Positions 1-9,126 of a stretch of 64,000 nt of DNA are shown here, piece by piece. The stretch comes from Clostridium thermarum. GTDB lineage: Bacteria > Bacillota > Clostridia > Clostridiales > Clostridiaceae. The DNA lies in contig NZ_CP040924.1 of assembly GCF_006351925.1 (NCBI RefSeq), positions 1,696,001 to 1,760,000 on the forward strand. The letters are read 5' to 3'. The position numbers and the translations under genes are program-made. The notes beneath the pieces were generated by a model that was not told the DNA's origin, searched no databases, and worked only from the letters and a program-made list of their open reading frames with translations. Each line of letters begins with the position of its first letter. Position 1 is the first letter of the stretch.

Positions 1-524
1 GAATTATAAGGAGCTACTCCAATAAAAAGGTAGAGAAACAAAAGATCAAGTTGCTGTTAGAAGCCGCAATGGCAGCACCAAGTGCCTGTAATAATGAGCC
101 TTGGGAGTTCGTTGTTATTTTGGAGGAAGAAACACTGTGTAAAATAAAAAAATGCCTAAAAACCACAAGGTATAAGGCACCATTGGCAATAGCTGTCTGC
201 GGAAATATGAAACTTGCCAGGGGCAGCATGGAGACGTATTGGATTCAGGACTGCAGTGCAGCCATAGAGAACATGCTGTTGGCTTCTTCCGGTATTGGCT
301 TGGGCGGTGTATGGGTAAGTGTATATCCTTACAAAAATATCATTGAGGCTGTAAGTGAGATTTTATGCATACCTGAACACGTAATTCCTTTGGGAATTGT
401 GCATATCGGTTATCCAGCTGAAATAAAGGAACCGAGAATACAATATAATGAAAGGCGTATTTATTGGGGCAAATACGAACCGGAAAGAAATCTCAAGGGA
501 AGGCCTAAGAACATGGAATACTGA
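1..524 (+). CDS. Nitroreductase family protein, 5' end outside window
   Basis: The open frame is already running at base 3, so about 10-15 N-terminal residues lie outside the window; an internal ATG at 69 or a TTG at 51 would delete the conserved N-terminal helix. Visible family marks are the substrate/FMN-binding stretch APSACNNEPWEF, a glycine-rich GIGLGGVW segment and the C-terminal GIVHIGYPAE. These proteins are FMN-dependent NAD(P)H oxidoreductases acting on nitro compounds or quinones in the cytoplasm; the true substrate cannot be read from sequence. A terminator at 599-633 closes the unit, separating it from the iron-sulfur genes downstream. Confidence 0.85.
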   Translation, partial: IIRSYSNKKVEKQKIKLLLEAAMAAPSACNNEPWEFVVILEEETLCKIKKCLKTTRYKAPLAIAVCGNMKLARGSMETYWIQDCSAAIENMLLASSGIGLGGVWVSVYPYKNIIEAVSEILCIPEHVIPLGIVHIGYPAEIKEPRIQYNERRIYWGKYEPERNLKGRPKNMEY

Positions 525-530
525 AATAAT

Positions 531-546
531 CACGGAACACGCGGAA
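531..546. repeat. Copy of a CACGGAAYACGCGGAA-type intergenic repeat
   Basis: CACGGAACACGCGGAA directly follows the nitroreductase stop. It differs by one base from the 17-bp inverted repeat arms at 32944-32960 and 33067-33083, so three members of one short repeat family are present in the window. No function is visible. Confidence 0.5.
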
Positions 547-598
547 AGCGTGGAATTGTATTGAAGGGGTATTCTTTATTTTTATCTGTACCAGTAAA

Positions 599-633
599 AA
601 GTAAGGTAAGTTTTGGCTTACCTTGCTTTTTTA
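599..633 (+). terminator. Rho-independent terminator after nitroreductase gene
   Basis: A 12-bp stem (AAGTAAGGTAAG paired with CTTACCTTGCTT, one G-U pair) with a 6-base loop is followed by a run of T. Confidence 0.8.
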
Positions 634-712
634 TTGATAGATTTCATATGCTTAAAAATATTTCAGTCAATTTAAAATAGCGGGCTGAATAAAAGGAAAC
701 TTGTATATATAG

Positions 713-741
713 TTGACAATTATGGTCGGATTTGTTATTCT
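713..741 (+). promoter_or_regulatory. Sigma-A promoter of the rrf2-nifS-nifU operon
   Basis: TTGACA (713-718), a 17-base spacer and TATTCT (736-741) lie 47 bases before the chosen regulator start. A longer ORF beginning at 713 would start on the -35 box itself, which argues against it. The first 13 bases (AGTTGACAATTAT) also occur in the typA promoter. Confidence 0.7.
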
Positions 742-787
742 AAAATTAAAGTATACTAAAAGAGTCGGGATTAAAGGAAGTGATGAA

Positions 788-1240
788 ATGAAGCTGTCTA
801 CCAGAGGAAGATATGGGATAAAGGCTATGGTAGATTTGGCAGTACATTATGGAGATGAACCTATTTCTATAAAGAGCATATCAGAAAGACAGGGAATATC
901 CGAATACTATTTGGAGCAGCTGTTTGCACCTTTAAGAAAAGCGGGCTTGATAAAGAGTATAAGAGGTGCTCAAGGTGGGTATATTTTAACCAGGTCACCT
1001 AAGGAAATAACAGTAGCTGATATATTCAAGGTTTTGGAAGGACCTGTGGAAATCTCAGAATGTCTTGACGGATTGGTCTGCAGCAATGAAGACTACTGTG
1101 CCACAAGACTTCTTTGGGAAAAGATAAAGCTTAGTATAGACAGCGTGTTAGAAACAACTACCCTATGGGATATAGTTGATAATTATAACAAAATGAAAGA
1201 TAAGAGAAATGATTATCCTCTAAAAATCCAAGAGACTTAA
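788..1240 (+). CDS. Rrf2 family transcriptional regulator, IscR-like
   Basis: A winged-helix regulator of about 150 residues starting [14 protein letters not shown], typical of Rrf2/IscR. Three cysteines spaced six residues apart (in CLDGLVC and SNEDYC) match the [2Fe-2S] ligand cysteines of IscR, so it probably senses iron-sulfur cluster status and represses the operon it heads. The start at 788 has an AAGGAAGTG ribosome binding site at proper distance and lies downstream of the promoter at 713-741. nifS begins 52 bases after the stop, which fits autoregulated control of cluster assembly. CymR-type cysteine regulators belong to the same family but usually lack these cysteines. Confidence 0.88.
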   Translation: MKLSTRGRYGIKAMVDLAVHYGDEPISIKSISERQGISEYYLEQLFAPLRKAGLIKSIRGAQGGYILTRSPKEITVADIFKVLEGPVEISECLDGLVCSNEDYCATRLLWEKIKLSIDSVLETTTLWDIVDNYNKMKDKRNDYPLKIQET

Positions 1241-1292
1241 TAAGGCGTGGTTTTTTAGAATTTGCTCTATATACTTTAAGGAAGGTGAAAAA

Positions 1293-2486
1293 ATGAATAA
1301 AACCATATACATGGATTATGCTGCAACCACTTACACAAAGAGAGAAGTGGTTGAAGAAATGCTGCCCTATTTTACCGAGAATTTTGGTAACCCATCATCA
1401 ATATATTCTCTATCAAGAGTGACAAAGAAGGCTATTGATGTAAGCAGAGATAGAGTAGCAAAGGCTCTAAATGCGGATTCGTCGGAAATATACTTTACAG
1501 GCTCTGGATCAGAAGCAGACAATTGGGCTATAAAGGGTGTTGCCCTTGCTAACAGAAAAAAAGGCAATCATATTATAACAACAAAAATAGAGCACCATGC
1601 TGTTCTACACACTTGTGAATATTTAGAAAAGAATGGTTTCGAGGTAACTTATTTGCCTGTAGATAAGGAAGGCTTTATTAGTCTAGAGGATTTAAAGGCT
1701 GCAATTAAGGATACTACAATTTTAGTTTCCGTAATGTTTGCTAACAATGAAATAGGAACAATTCAGCCAATTAAAGAAATTGGCCAAATATGCAGAGATA
1801 GAAAGATATTATTCCATACTGATGCTGTTCAGGCAATTGGTAACATAGCTGTAGATGTAAAGGATATGAACATAGACTTGCTTTCCTTGGCTGGACATAA
1901 GTTCTATGGACCAAAGGGAGTAGGAGCCTTATATATAAGAAAAGGCGTGAAAATTGACAACTTAATCCACGGCGGCGGACAGGAAAGAGCCCGCAGAGCC
2001 GGAACAGAAAACGTAGCAGGAGTTGTGGGTTTGGGCAAGGCTATAGAACTTGCAACAGCTAATATAGAAGAAAAGAATGCAAAACTGATAGCTCTAAGAG
2101 ATAAGCTTGTAGAAGGTTTGCTAAAGGTTCCTTATACAAGATTAAATGGACCTAAGGGTGACAAGAGACTACCGGGTAATGTCAATGTTTGTTTTGAATT
2201 CATCGAAGGAGAATCAGTACTTTTACTTCTCGATGATGCGGGAATCTGCGCATCCAGCGGTAGTGCCTGCACATCTGGGGCTTTAGATCCTTCTCATGTA
2301 CTTTTGGCAATAGGATTACCTCATGAAATTGCTCACGGATCTTTAAGGCTAAGCCTTGGAGAAGGAAATACAGAGGAAGAAGTAGATTATGTATTGGAAG
2401 TTATTCCTAACATAGTAAAAAGACTTAGAGATATGTCACCATTATGGGAGTCAGTAGTTAAAAAGGGAGGAAGCAGCAATGTATAG
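1293..2486 (+). CDS. nifS: Cysteine desulfurase, NifS/IscS type
   Basis: A class V aminotransferase-fold enzyme, 397 residues, that uses pyridoxal phosphate to take sulfur from cysteine as an enzyme persulfide. The PLP lysine is K203 in GHKFYGPKG, the catalytic cysteine is C326 in SSGSACTSG, and the N-terminal MDYAATT motif is present. The long flexible loop around C326 is characteristic of the group I (NifS/IscS) enzymes rather than SufS. It overlaps nifU by 8 bases, so the sulfur donor and the scaffold are translationally coupled. RBS: AAGGAAGGTG before the ATG. Confidence 0.95.
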   Translation: MNKTIYMDYAATTYTKREVVEEMLPYFTENFGNPSSIYSLSRVTKKAIDVSRDRVAKALNADSSEIYFTGSGSEADNWAIKGVALANRKKGNHIITTKIEHHAVLHTCEYLEKNGFEVTYLPVDKEGFISLEDLKAAIKDTTILVSVMFANNEIGTIQPIKEIGQICRDRKILFHTDAVQAIGNIAVDVKDMNIDLLSLAGHKFYGPKGVGALYIRKGVKIDNLIHGGGQERARRAGTENVAGVVGLGKAIELATANIEEKNAKLIALRDKLVEGLLKVPYTRLNGPKGDKRLPGNVNVCFEFIEGESVLLLLDDAGICASSGSACTSGALDPSHVLLAIGLPHEIAHGSLRLSLGEGNTEEEVDYVLEVIPNIVKRLRDMSPLWESVVKKGGSSNV

Positions 2487-2904
2487 CGAAAAGGTTATGG
2501 ATCATTTCAGGAATCCAAGAAATGTAGGAGAAATAGAAGACGCAAACGGAGTAGGTGAAGTTGGTAACGCAAAATGCGGAGATATAATGAAAATATACCT
2601 GAAGGTTGAAGACAATATTATTAAGGATGTTAAGTTTAAGACCTATGGCTGTGGTTCGGCAATAGCTTCTTCAAGTATGGCTACTGAATTAATAAAGGGT
2701 AAGACTTTAGATGAAGCATGGAAGCTAACAAACAAAGCCGTGGCAGAGGCATTAGATGGTCTGCCACCTGTAAAAATGCATTGTTCAGTATTGGCTGAGG
2801 AAGCTATACACAAGGCCATAAACGACTATAGAATTAATCATGGTTTGGAACCTTGGGATATGGTTGAACATGATGATATACATGATCATGTTCATGGTGA
2901 ATAA
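2479..2904 (+). CDS. nifU: Iron-sulfur cluster scaffold protein, NifU/IscU N-terminal type
   Basis: A 141-residue scaffold on which [2Fe-2S] clusters are assembled with sulfur from the overlapping nifS product. The three ligand cysteines are visible: C33 (NAKCGD), C58 (YGCGSA) and C102 ([10 protein letters not shown]). Aspartate follows C33 as in IscU. The family-typical C-terminus is extended by a histidine-rich tail ([11 protein letters not shown]), which could bind metal; that is inference. It starts inside nifS (8-base overlap) and is followed by a strong terminator, so rrf2-nifS-nifU forms one transcription unit. This is the minimal clostridial assembly system without HscA/HscB/ferredoxin genes. 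Confidence 0.93.
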   Translation: MYSEKVMDHFRNPRNVGEIEDANGVGEVGNAKCGDIMKIYLKVEDNIIKDVKFKTYGCGSAIASSSMATELIKGKTLDEAWKLTNKAVAEALDGLPPVKMHCSVLAEEAIHKAINDYRINHGLEPWDMVEHDDIHDHVHGE

Positions 2905-2916
2905 GTTAGATTAGGC

Positions 2917-2960
2917 AGAAGCTGTCGCTTTAAATATTAAGTGCGACAGCTTCTTTTTGT
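2917..2960 (+). terminator. Terminator after nifU
   Basis: A perfect 12-bp stem (AGAAGCTGTCGC with GCGACAGCTTCT) is followed by TTTTTG. Confidence 0.88.
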
Positions 2961-3021
2961 TGTATGATATTCCCTTCATTGAGAAATAATAAGTATATTA
3001 TTGATGAAGAGGGGCTGTACT

Positions 3022-3522
3022 ATGTCGTTGTACAGATTAAAGGATTTCTTGACAAAGAATGTTCTATATAGTGATGGCAAGAAGGCCGGCATTGTATCAG
3101 ATGTGATAGTGAATTTTAATGAAAAGAAAGTACAGGGTTTTTCTGTATCTGGAGGCAGTATACTGAGAAGAAAAAACAAAGTTGTATATATTGAGAACAT
3201 TATATATTATGATTGCAGTATAATAATAGGCAAAATGTCAGAAAAAAAACTCTTGACCTTCTCTGCGGTAAAAGGTATGGAGGTAACAGACATCAAGGGC
3301 AATATAATTGGAATTGCAGAGGACATTTTGTTTGATAATAAGTTTAAACTTAGAGGCATTATCATCAGCCCGGGAATGATCAGAAAGCTCGTAATAGGTA
3401 AGGGAATTTTGCTTATAAATGAACTGATTTTTGGAGATAAAAACATTCTATATTTTGGAAAAGGGAACTTTCGCTATACAAGTTTAAGACATGAAATAAG
3501 TGGTGCTGATTACTATGAATAG
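3022..3522 (+). CDS. PRC-barrel domain protein
   Basis: A 166-residue protein with two PRC-barrel-like halves: residues 1-70 (MSLYRLKDFL, GIVSDVIVNF) and about 80-150 (VKGMEVTDIKGNIIGIAEDILFD). PRC barrels are small beta domains found in the RimM processing factor and in the photosynthetic reaction centre H subunit; in clostridia stand-alone forms are of unknown role. The ATG at 3022 has a GAGGGG site at 3010-3014, so it is preferred to an upstream in-frame TTG. It overlaps the next gene, a membrane permease, suggesting coupled expression. No signal peptide or catalytic motif is visible. Confidence 0.75.
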   Translation: MSLYRLKDFLTKNVLYSDGKKAGIVSDVIVNFNEKKVQGFSVSGGSILRRKNKVVYIENIIYYDCSIIIGKMSEKKLLTFSAVKGMEVTDIKGNIIGIAEDILFDNKFKLRGIIISPGMIRKLVIGKGILLINELIFGDKNILYFGKGNFRYTSLRHEISGADYYE

Positions 3523-4543
3523 GATTTTAAAATATAAAGTTTTGAGATATATCTTAATTTTAACAGTCTCTTTATTGGCATTATTTCTACTGACTACTAA
3601 TCCTATTATAAAAGAAGTCCTGGGTACATTATTCATAGCCTTTGTCATAGCCTATTCTTTAAAACCTGTACAGGATAAGTTAATAGAAAAAGGAATTGGA
3701 AAGAAAATATCTTCAATTGTTATATTGCTGGGCTTGCTTCTTGGTATTGCTGTAATACTTGTATTTTTGATACCAAATATAATAAGGGAAACCTTAAATA
3801 TAGGAAATACCTTTGATGAATTTGAGGGGATAATCAACAATATTAATAAAAGAATAGAGGAGTTATCCAGCAACAGATATTTTAAAAATGTGATTACCAT
3901 AGCTTTGAGTAAGATAGAAAAGGCGGTAACAGGATTTTGCGAGAATGCCTTTGACTGCATTTTTGAAAAGAGCGGAAACCTCTTATCCATTGCAGTGATT
4001 CCGATTTTAGTTTATTATATCTTGTCAGATGGACATAAAATAGGAAAGAATTTCATTGCCTTTATACCGCACAAAAAACGACCGGTGATGAGAAATTTAT
4101 CCAAGGATATAAATTTGATGCTGTCAAAGTATATTTTAAGCCAATTCCTGTTAAGTGCACTAATAAGCATCATGACCTTTTTTGTGTTGTTGGCTCTCGG
4201 GGTGGATTTTCCTCTGCTTCTATCCTTGCTCAATGGCATCTTCAATGTGATTCCATACTTTGGACCCTTATTTGGAGCTGTACCACCAGTATTGGTAGCA
4301 CTTATTGACTCCCCAAAAACAGCCCTATGGACAGCGGTCCTTTTGAATCTCATACAGCAGATAGAGGGTGATATTATATCACCTAAAATCACTGGAGAAA
4401 CTGTAAATATACACCCCTTGTTTATAATCTTGCTCCTCATAGCAGGTGGAAAGGTTGGTGGCTTTGTGGGCATGGTAATGGCAGTACCGGTGGCGGTAAT
4501 GGTAAAGGTGATTCTCGAAGACTTAGACTATTACATGTATTAA
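3515..4543 (+). CDS. AI-2E family (UPF0118) transporter
   Basis: An integral membrane protein of about 342 residues with hydrophobic segments at the N-terminus (two, residues ~10-60, one more near 70-90), a soluble helical stretch around 95-150, then five further segments. The C-terminal IMTFFVLLALGVDFPLLLSLL and NVIPYFGPLFGAVPP stretches are the family signature. Members are reported variously as autoinducer-2 exporters, sodium/proton antiporters and peptidoglycan-linked permeases; substrate is not decidable here. The start is uncertain: ATG 3515 has a weak RBS, and GTG 3500 is an alternative. It sits just upstream of the alaS T-box. Confidence 0.85.
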   Translation: MNRILKYKVLRYILILTVSLLALFLLTTNPIIKEVLGTLFIAFVIAYSLKPVQDKLIEKGIGKKISSIVILLGLLLGIAVILVFLIPNIIRETLNIGNTFDEFEGIINNINKRIEELSSNRYFKNVITIALSKIEKAVTGFCENAFDCIFEKSGNLLSIAVIPILVYYILSDGHKIGKNFIAFIPHKKRPVMRNLSKDINLMLSKYILSQFLLSALISIMTFFVLLALGVDFPLLLSLLNGIFNVIPYFGPLFGAVPPVLVALIDSPKTALWTAVLLNLIQQIEGDIISPKITGETVNIHPLFIILLLIAGGKVGGFVGMVMAVPVAVMVKVILEDLDYYMY

Positions 4544-4599
4544 AGCTATTGACATAAAATCTCGAATAATTTATAATTTGCCTATATATTTAATAATCA

Positions 4600-4790
4600 G
4601 TGATGACGAGAATTAGTAGATTGATTGATTCATTCAGAGAGGAAGTGGTTGGTGAGAACTTCTTGATAGATTTATCGAAGCTGTCTCTGAGCTTTTCTTT
4701 AAGGAGATGCAGGAATTTCTATTCCTGTAATTAGGGTGGTACCGCGAAATAGACTTTCGTCCCTTGTGGATGAGAGTCCTTTTATTTTAT
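4600..4790 (+). promoter_or_regulatory. T-box leader controlling alaS
   Basis: The conserved T-box sequence AGGGTGGTACCGCG lies at 4733-4746. It is followed by a terminator with an 11-bp stem (4752-4762 with 4768-4778) and a T-rich tail. Upstream, 4600-4700 can form the long stem I; a GCT (alanine) triplet in GAAGCTGTCTCTGAGC near 4680 is the probable specifier. Uncharged tRNA-Ala would pair with it and with the T-box bulge, favouring the antiterminator and allowing alaS transcription. Exact stem I boundaries were not computed. Confidence 0.9.
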
Positions 4791-4819
4791 AAATACTATA
4801 TTTAAGGGAGGATATACAC

Positions 4820-7459
4820 ATGAGATTCATGGGCCTAAATGAAGTTAGAGAAGCTTATTTGAAATTCTTTGAAAGCAAAGAACATTTAAGACTGGATAGT
4901 TTTTCACTGGTTCCGAAAAATGATAACAGTCTGTTACTAATAAATGCAGGTATGGCGCCGTTAAAGCCATATTTCACTGGGCTTGCAAAGCCACCAAAGA
5001 CAAGAATAACTACCTGCCAAAAGTGTATAAGAACTGGTGATATCGACAATGTAGGAAAAACATCAAGGCATGCTACCTATTTCGAAATGCTTGGTAATTT
5101 TTCCTTCGGTGACTACTTTAAGGAAGAAGTAATTCCATGGGCTTGGGAATTTGTAACTAAGGTATTGGAAATTCCAAAAGAGAAGCTATATGTTACTATA
5201 TATGAAGAAGATGATGAGGCCTTTGAAATTTGGTCAAAGAGCACAGATGTAGATCCTTCAAGAATTTTCCGTCTCGGTAAGAAGGATAACTTCTGGGAAA
5301 TAGGTCAGGGACCCTGCGGACCATGTTCTGAGATTCACTTCGACAGAGGAGTAGGGGTAATAAAGACTGTCGAGGAATTTGAGGCAGCTGCTGATGCCGA
5401 TAGAGTAGTAGAGTTCTGGAACCTTGTATTTACACAATTTGATAAGGATGAAAATGGTGTATACCATAGATTGGCCAATCCTAATATTGATACCGGTATG
5501 GGCTTGGAGAGAATGGCAGCCCTAATGCAAGGCAAGAACACTATATTTGAAGTGGATACAATAAATTCTATTTTACAGGAAGTTTGTAGAGTGTCCAATA
5601 CTGTGTACGGCGAAAATGCCGCAAAGGATGTATCCATAAGAATCATTACAGACCACATAAGAAGTGTAAGCATGATGATCTGCGACGGAGTGCTCCCATC
5701 AAATGAAGGAAGAGGCTATGTTTTAAGAAGACTCCTCAGAAGAGCTGCAAGACATGGAAGACTTCTTGGTCTAACCAGTGCCTTCCTGTATAACCTATGT
5801 GATATAGTGGTGGAAAATTCTAAAGGTGCATATCCGGAATTAGAAGAGAAAAAGGACTATATCAAGAATGTAATAAAGATAGAAGAAGAAAGATTTGAAG
5901 AAACAATTGACTCCGGTATGGGAATATTGGCTGAGTATATTTCCGAATTAGAAAAGTCCGGCGAAAAGGTTCTGAAGGGTGAGCTTGTATTTAAACTTTA
6001 TGATACCTATGGCTTCCCTGTGGAATTGACAGAGGAAATATTAGCTGAAAAGGGCCTTGGACTGGATATGGAAGCTTTTAATGTGGAAATGAAGCTGCAG
6101 AAGGAAAGAGCAAGAAAGGCAAGAGGCGAATCTAACTATATGGGCAGCGAAGACAGCATTACAAACAAAATACCGGCTGAATACAATACAAACTTTGTAG
6201 GTTATGACCATACAGAATATAGCTCAAAGGTATCTCTTTTAATTAAGGATGAGGAGTTTGCAGAGGTCCTTGAGGCCGGAGACAAGGGAATAATCCTTGT
6301 GGAAGAAACTCCTTTCTATGCTGAAATGGGGGGACAGATAGGAGATAAGGGTATAATTTACAGCGATAATTTTAAAGCAGAGGTAGAAGATTGCAAAAAG
6401 AGCGTTGCAGGAAAGACCCTACATTTTGCAACTGTACTGGAAGGAAGCTTAAAACAGGGGAATGAAGTAAAGCTTAAGGTAGATTCAGTTAGAAGAAACA
6501 ATATCAGAAAGAACCATACTGCAACTCATATGCTACAGGCAGCCCTCAAGGAAGTGATGGGAGACCATGTACATCAGTCCGGTTCTCTTGTAGATGAAGA
6601 TAAGTTGAGATTCGACTTTACTCACTTTACTGCAATGACTGAGGAAGAAATCAGCAGGGTAGAAGAAATAGTAAATGCAAAAATTATGGAAGCAACTTCC
6701 GTTGAAACAGAAGAGATGGGTATAGAAGCAGCAAGAGAAAAAGGTGCTATGGCACTCTTTGACGAAAAATACGGTGATATTGTAAGAGTGGTTTCCGTTG
6801 GAGATTTCAGCATAGAGCTCTGCGGTGGAACTCACGTATCAAATTCCGGTGAAATCGGCCTCTTTAAGATAACCTCCGAAAGCGGTGTAGCTGCAGGTAT
6901 AAGAAGAATAGAGGCTATTACAGGCTTTAATGCAATAAAGTTCTTAAATGAAAAGCTTACAACTATAAAAGACATTGCTAATACAATAAAATGTAATCCA
7001 AAAGAAGTAGTGAATAAATCTGCTGCTCTTGTACAGGAATTAAAAGAAAAAGACAAGGAAATAAATGAACTAAAGAAAGAGCTTGCTAAAGGCGCAGAAG
7101 GAGAACTTCTAAATAAGATTAAAGAAGTTAAAGGCGTAAAATATATTGCTGCTGTAGTTGATAATATGGACAGTGAGAACCTGAGAGAATTGGGAGATAG
7201 ACTGAGAAATAAGTTAGACAACGGACTTGTTGTTCTTGGAAGTGCTTTTGATGAAAAAGTAGTTCTGCTGGCAATGGCAACTAAGGAAGCTGTGGCTAAG
7301 GGAGTACACTGCGGTAAAATCATCAAAGACGTAGCAGCAGTAACCGGTGGCGGCGGCGGTGGCCGTCCAGATATGGCTCAAGCCGGAGGAAAAATGCCGG
7401 GAAAATTACCGGAAGCAATGAATGTTGTTGAAAAGTTATTAGAAACTTTAGTTAAATAG
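4820..7459 (+). CDS. alaS: Alanyl-tRNA synthetase
   Basis: A full-length 879-residue class II synthetase that attaches alanine to tRNA-Ala. The N-terminal catalytic core begins [18 protein letters not shown] and contains the motif 2 region around [16 protein letters not shown]. The editing domain has its zinc-binding HTATHM histidines and a CGGTH motif, and the C-Ala domain ends with the [15 protein letters not shown] glycine-rich segment. The ATG at 4820 follows GGGAGGA at good spacing. The preceding T-box places it under control of tRNA-Ala charging. The neighbours ireB and ruvX downstream form the standard clostridial order. Confidence 0.98.
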   Translation: MRFMGLNEVREAYLKFFESKEHLRLDSFSLVPKNDNSLLLINAGMAPLKPYFTGLAKPPKTRITTCQKCIRTGDIDNVGKTSRHATYFEMLGNFSFGDYFKEEVIPWAWEFVTKVLEIPKEKLYVTIYEEDDEAFEIWSKSTDVDPSRIFRLGKKDNFWEIGQGPCGPCSEIHFDRGVGVIKTVEEFEAAADADRVVEFWNLVFTQFDKDENGVYHRLANPNIDTGMGLERMAALMQGKNTIFEVDTINSILQEVCRVSNTVYGENAAKDVSIRIITDHIRSVSMMICDGVLPSNEGRGYVLRRLLRRAARHGRLLGLTSAFLYNLCDIVVENSKGAYPELEEKKDYIKNVIKIEEERFEETIDSGMGILAEYISELEKSGEKVLKGELVFKLYDTYGFPVELTEEILAEKGLGLDMEAFNVEMKLQKERARKARGESNYMGSEDSITNKIPAEYNTNFVGYDHTEYSSKVSLLIKDEEFAEVLEAGDKGIILVEETPFYAEMGGQIGDKGIIYSDNFKAEVEDCKKSVAGKTLHFATVLEGSLKQGNEVKLKVDSVRRNNIRKNHTATHMLQAALKEVMGDHVHQSGSLVDEDKLRFDFTHFTAMTEEEISRVEEIVNAKIMEATSVETEEMGIEAAREKGAMALFDEKYGDIVRVVSVGDFSIELCGGTHVSNSGEIGLFKITSESGVAAGIRRIEAITGFNAIKFLNEKLTTIKDIANTIKCNPKEVVNKSAALVQELKEKDKEINELKKELAKGAEGELLNKIKEVKGVKYIAAVVDNMDSENLRELGDRLRNKLDNGLVVLGSAFDEKVVLLAMATKEAVAKGVHCGKIIKDVAAVTGGGGGGRPDMAQAGGKMPGKLPEAMNVVEKLLETLVK

Positions 7460-7625
7460 TGTACTTTTAAATGATTTTCATTTATAATATAAGTGTAGTA
7501 ATGTTTACCATTATATATTATAATGAAGAAGTTAATACTTAATTATGATACCTTAAGCTAAAGTATTCCTAGCAAGGGGGTGAAGTCTGTAAGAAATCAT
7601 AACCATGATTTTATACAGGATTAAT

Positions 7626-7880
7626 ATGGATAAAAATGATTACACAATGCAGTTTAATTTTATAAACAATAAAAGGGATTTAACTAAAGCAATTTTAACT
7701 CAAGTATATGATTCACTGAAGGAAAAGGGCTATAATCCGGTAAACCAGTTGGTGGGTTATCTAATTTCCGGAGACCCTACATATATAACCAATTATAATG
7801 GTGCCAGAGCTCTGGTTAGAAAGCTGGAACGTGATGAAATTCTTGAAGAAGTTTTAAAATCTTATTTAGGTATAAAATAA
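7626..7880 (+). CDS. ireB: IreB family regulatory phosphoprotein (UPF0297)
   Basis: An 84-residue protein with the family core TMQFNF, KRDLTKAILTQVYDSLKEKGYNPVNQ and GYLISGDPTYIT. In Enterococcus faecalis IreB is phosphorylated by the Ser/Thr kinase IreK and negatively regulates cephalosporin resistance; the threonine in the N-terminal part fits that class. The start at 7626 (MDKNDYTMQ) gives the usual length; a start at 7605 adds seven residues not typical of the family. It lies between alaS and ruvX as in most Firmicutes and ends in a terminator. The kinase itself is not in the window. Confidence 0.9.
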   Translation: MDKNDYTMQFNFINNKRDLTKAILTQVYDSLKEKGYNPVNQLVGYLISGDPTYITNYNGARALVRKLERDEILEEVLKSYLGIK

Positions 7881-7908
7881 AAGTGCCCTTTTTAGGGCAT
7901 TTTTATTT
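7880..7908 (+). terminator. Terminator after ireB
   Basis: A short stem (TGCCCT/AGGGCA, extended by A-T pairs) is followed by TTTTTATTTT. Because ruvX starts 16 bases later, it may only attenuate transcription into the next gene. Confidence 0.65.
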
Positions 7909-7923
7909 TAAGAATGGAGAACT

Positions 7924-8340
7924 ATGAGAATACTAGGACTAGATGTTGGTGAAAAAACTATTGGAGTGGCTGTCAGTGACCCATTGGGGTTAACGGCGCA
8001 GGGTATTTGTACAATAAAGCGTAAAAGCGTAAATGTTGATATAGATGAAATAAACAAATATGTGGTAGAATATGGTTGTGATCTTATTGTATTGGGTTTG
8101 CCCAAAAATATGAATGGCACCATAGGTCCATCAGGAGAAAAGGTTTTAAAATTGGCTGAAAAAATCCAAGAAAGATTAAATATTAAGGTGGATACATGGG
8201 ACGAAAGGCTTACGACCGTTGCAGCCCACCGAGTTATGCTGGAAGCTGACCTATCCAGAAATAAGAGAAAAAAGATTGTTGATAAATTAGCTGCTATGTA
8301 TATTTTACAAGGTTATCTTGACAGATTGTCAAATAAATAA
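7924..8340 (+). CDS. ruvX: Holliday junction resolvase-like YqgF/RuvX
   Basis: A 138-residue RNase H-fold nuclease. The first strand [20 protein letters not shown] carries the catalytic aspartate (D7); the [10 protein letters not shown] and DERLTT segments carry further conserved acidic positions. In E. coli YqgF is involved in 16S rRNA 5'-end maturation; the junction-resolvase name comes from structural similarity. Length is normal and it lies in the ireB-ruvX-DUF1292-fur order common in clostridia. RBS: GAATGGAGAACT, with the ATG at 7924. Confidence 0.93.
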   Translation: MRILGLDVGEKTIGVAVSDPLGLTAQGICTIKRKSVNVDIDEINKYVVEYGCDLIVLGLPKNMNGTIGPSGEKVLKLAEKIQERLNIKVDTWDERLTTVAAHRVMLEADLSRNKRKKIVDKLAAMYILQGYLDRLSNK

Positions 8341-8366
8341 ATATTAATAGAAAAGGAGAGTTAAAT

Positions 8367-8630
8367 ATGGAAAATGATGTAGAATCAATCGTATTGACTG
8401 ACGAAGAAGGAAATGAAACTGAATTCGAAGTAATAACTAAGTTTGACATTGAAGAAAACGAGTATGTTATTGTAGTGCCTGTTGATGGTGACGAAGATGA
8501 AGCGGTAGCACTTAAGATTGAACAGGATGAGGCTGGCAATGACATTTTAGTTACTATTGAAGACGAGGAAGAATTTCAAATGGTCAATGAAGCCTATGAG
8601 GCAATTTTTTCTGGTGATGACCTAAATTAA
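8367..8630 (+). CDS. DUF1292 domain protein (YrzB-like)
   Basis: An 87-residue, very acidic protein; DUF1292 segments are VLTDEEGNETEFEVITKF and YVIVVPVDGDEDEA. The family is widespread in Firmicutes, nearly always beside ruvX, and has no assigned biochemical role. No membrane segment, cysteine cluster or catalytic motif is visible. It follows ruvX by 26 bases and precedes the Fur-family gene by 19 bases, so it is probably co-transcribed with both. RBS: AAAGGAGAG. Confidence 0.9.
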   Translation: MENDVESIVLTDEEGNETEFEVITKFDIEENEYVIVVPVDGDEDEAVALKIEQDEAGNDILVTIEDEEEFQMVNEAYEAIFSGDDLN

Positions 8631-8649
8631 TATTGAAGAGGTATTAAAG

Positions 8650-9108
8650 ATGGCTAAGATGCATGCTGATGAAGTTAAAAGATTAAAAGAAAACTTAAAA
8701 GCAAAGGGCTATAAGCTTACTCCTCAACGGAGGGCTATAGTTGACTGTATCGTCAGCAGTGAGGGAAAGCACCTTACTGCTGAGGAAATTTATGACCTGG
8801 TAAAGGAAGATTGCGCCGAGATTGGGCTTGCTACGGTATACAGAACAATTGCTATGCTTGAAGAATTGGGCATAGTGAGCAGATTAGAACTCGGTGACAA
8901 TATCAGTAGATATGAAATTGTTCACGAAGAGGAAAACCATCAACATCATCATTTGATATGTAATAATTGTTCAAAAGTATTAGAAGTAGAAGGAGATTTA
9001 CTGGATATACTGGAACAAAACATTGAAGAAAAATATAAGTTCAAAATTAAAAATCATAGTGTCAGATTTTTTGGCATTTGTTATGAGTGCTCTAAGGAAG
9101 AACAGTAA
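8650..9108 (+). CDS. Fur family metalloregulator
   Basis: A 152-residue Fur-type repressor. Residues 1-90 form the winged helix, with the recognition region IGLATVYRTIAMLEELGIV. The dimerisation domain carries the metal-binding histidine run HQHHH and two CxxC pairs (CNNC and CYEC) for structural zinc. Such proteins repress iron, zinc or peroxide-response genes. Fur, Zur and PerR cannot be told apart safely by eye. Its location in the alaS-rnj core block rather than beside a transporter is typical of clostridial Fur paralogues. RBS GAAGAGG precedes the ATG. Confidence 0.92.
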   Translation: MAKMHADEVKRLKENLKAKGYKLTPQRRAIVDCIVSSEGKHLTAEEIYDLVKEDCAEIGLATVYRTIAMLEELGIVSRLELGDNISRYEIVHEEENHQHHHLICNNCSKVLEVEGDLLDILEQNIEEKYKFKIKNHSVRFFGICYECSKEEQ

Positions 9109-9126
9109 TAGAAGGAGGATGATTCA

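Noticed and set aside
713..787. Longer start for the Rrf2 regulator at TTG 713
   Set aside because: The TTG is part of the -35 box TTGACA, and the ATG at 788 has a proper ribosome binding site and matches the family N-terminus.
3652..4473. Two ORFs of 112 and 152 codons antisense to the AI-2E permease gene
   Set aside because: They are shadows of the hydrophobic codons on the other strand; no ribosome binding site or recognisable domain.
6832..7326. 164-codon antisense ORF within alaS
   Set aside because: Serine/leucine-rich shadow of lysine- and glutamate-rich alaS codons; no start context.
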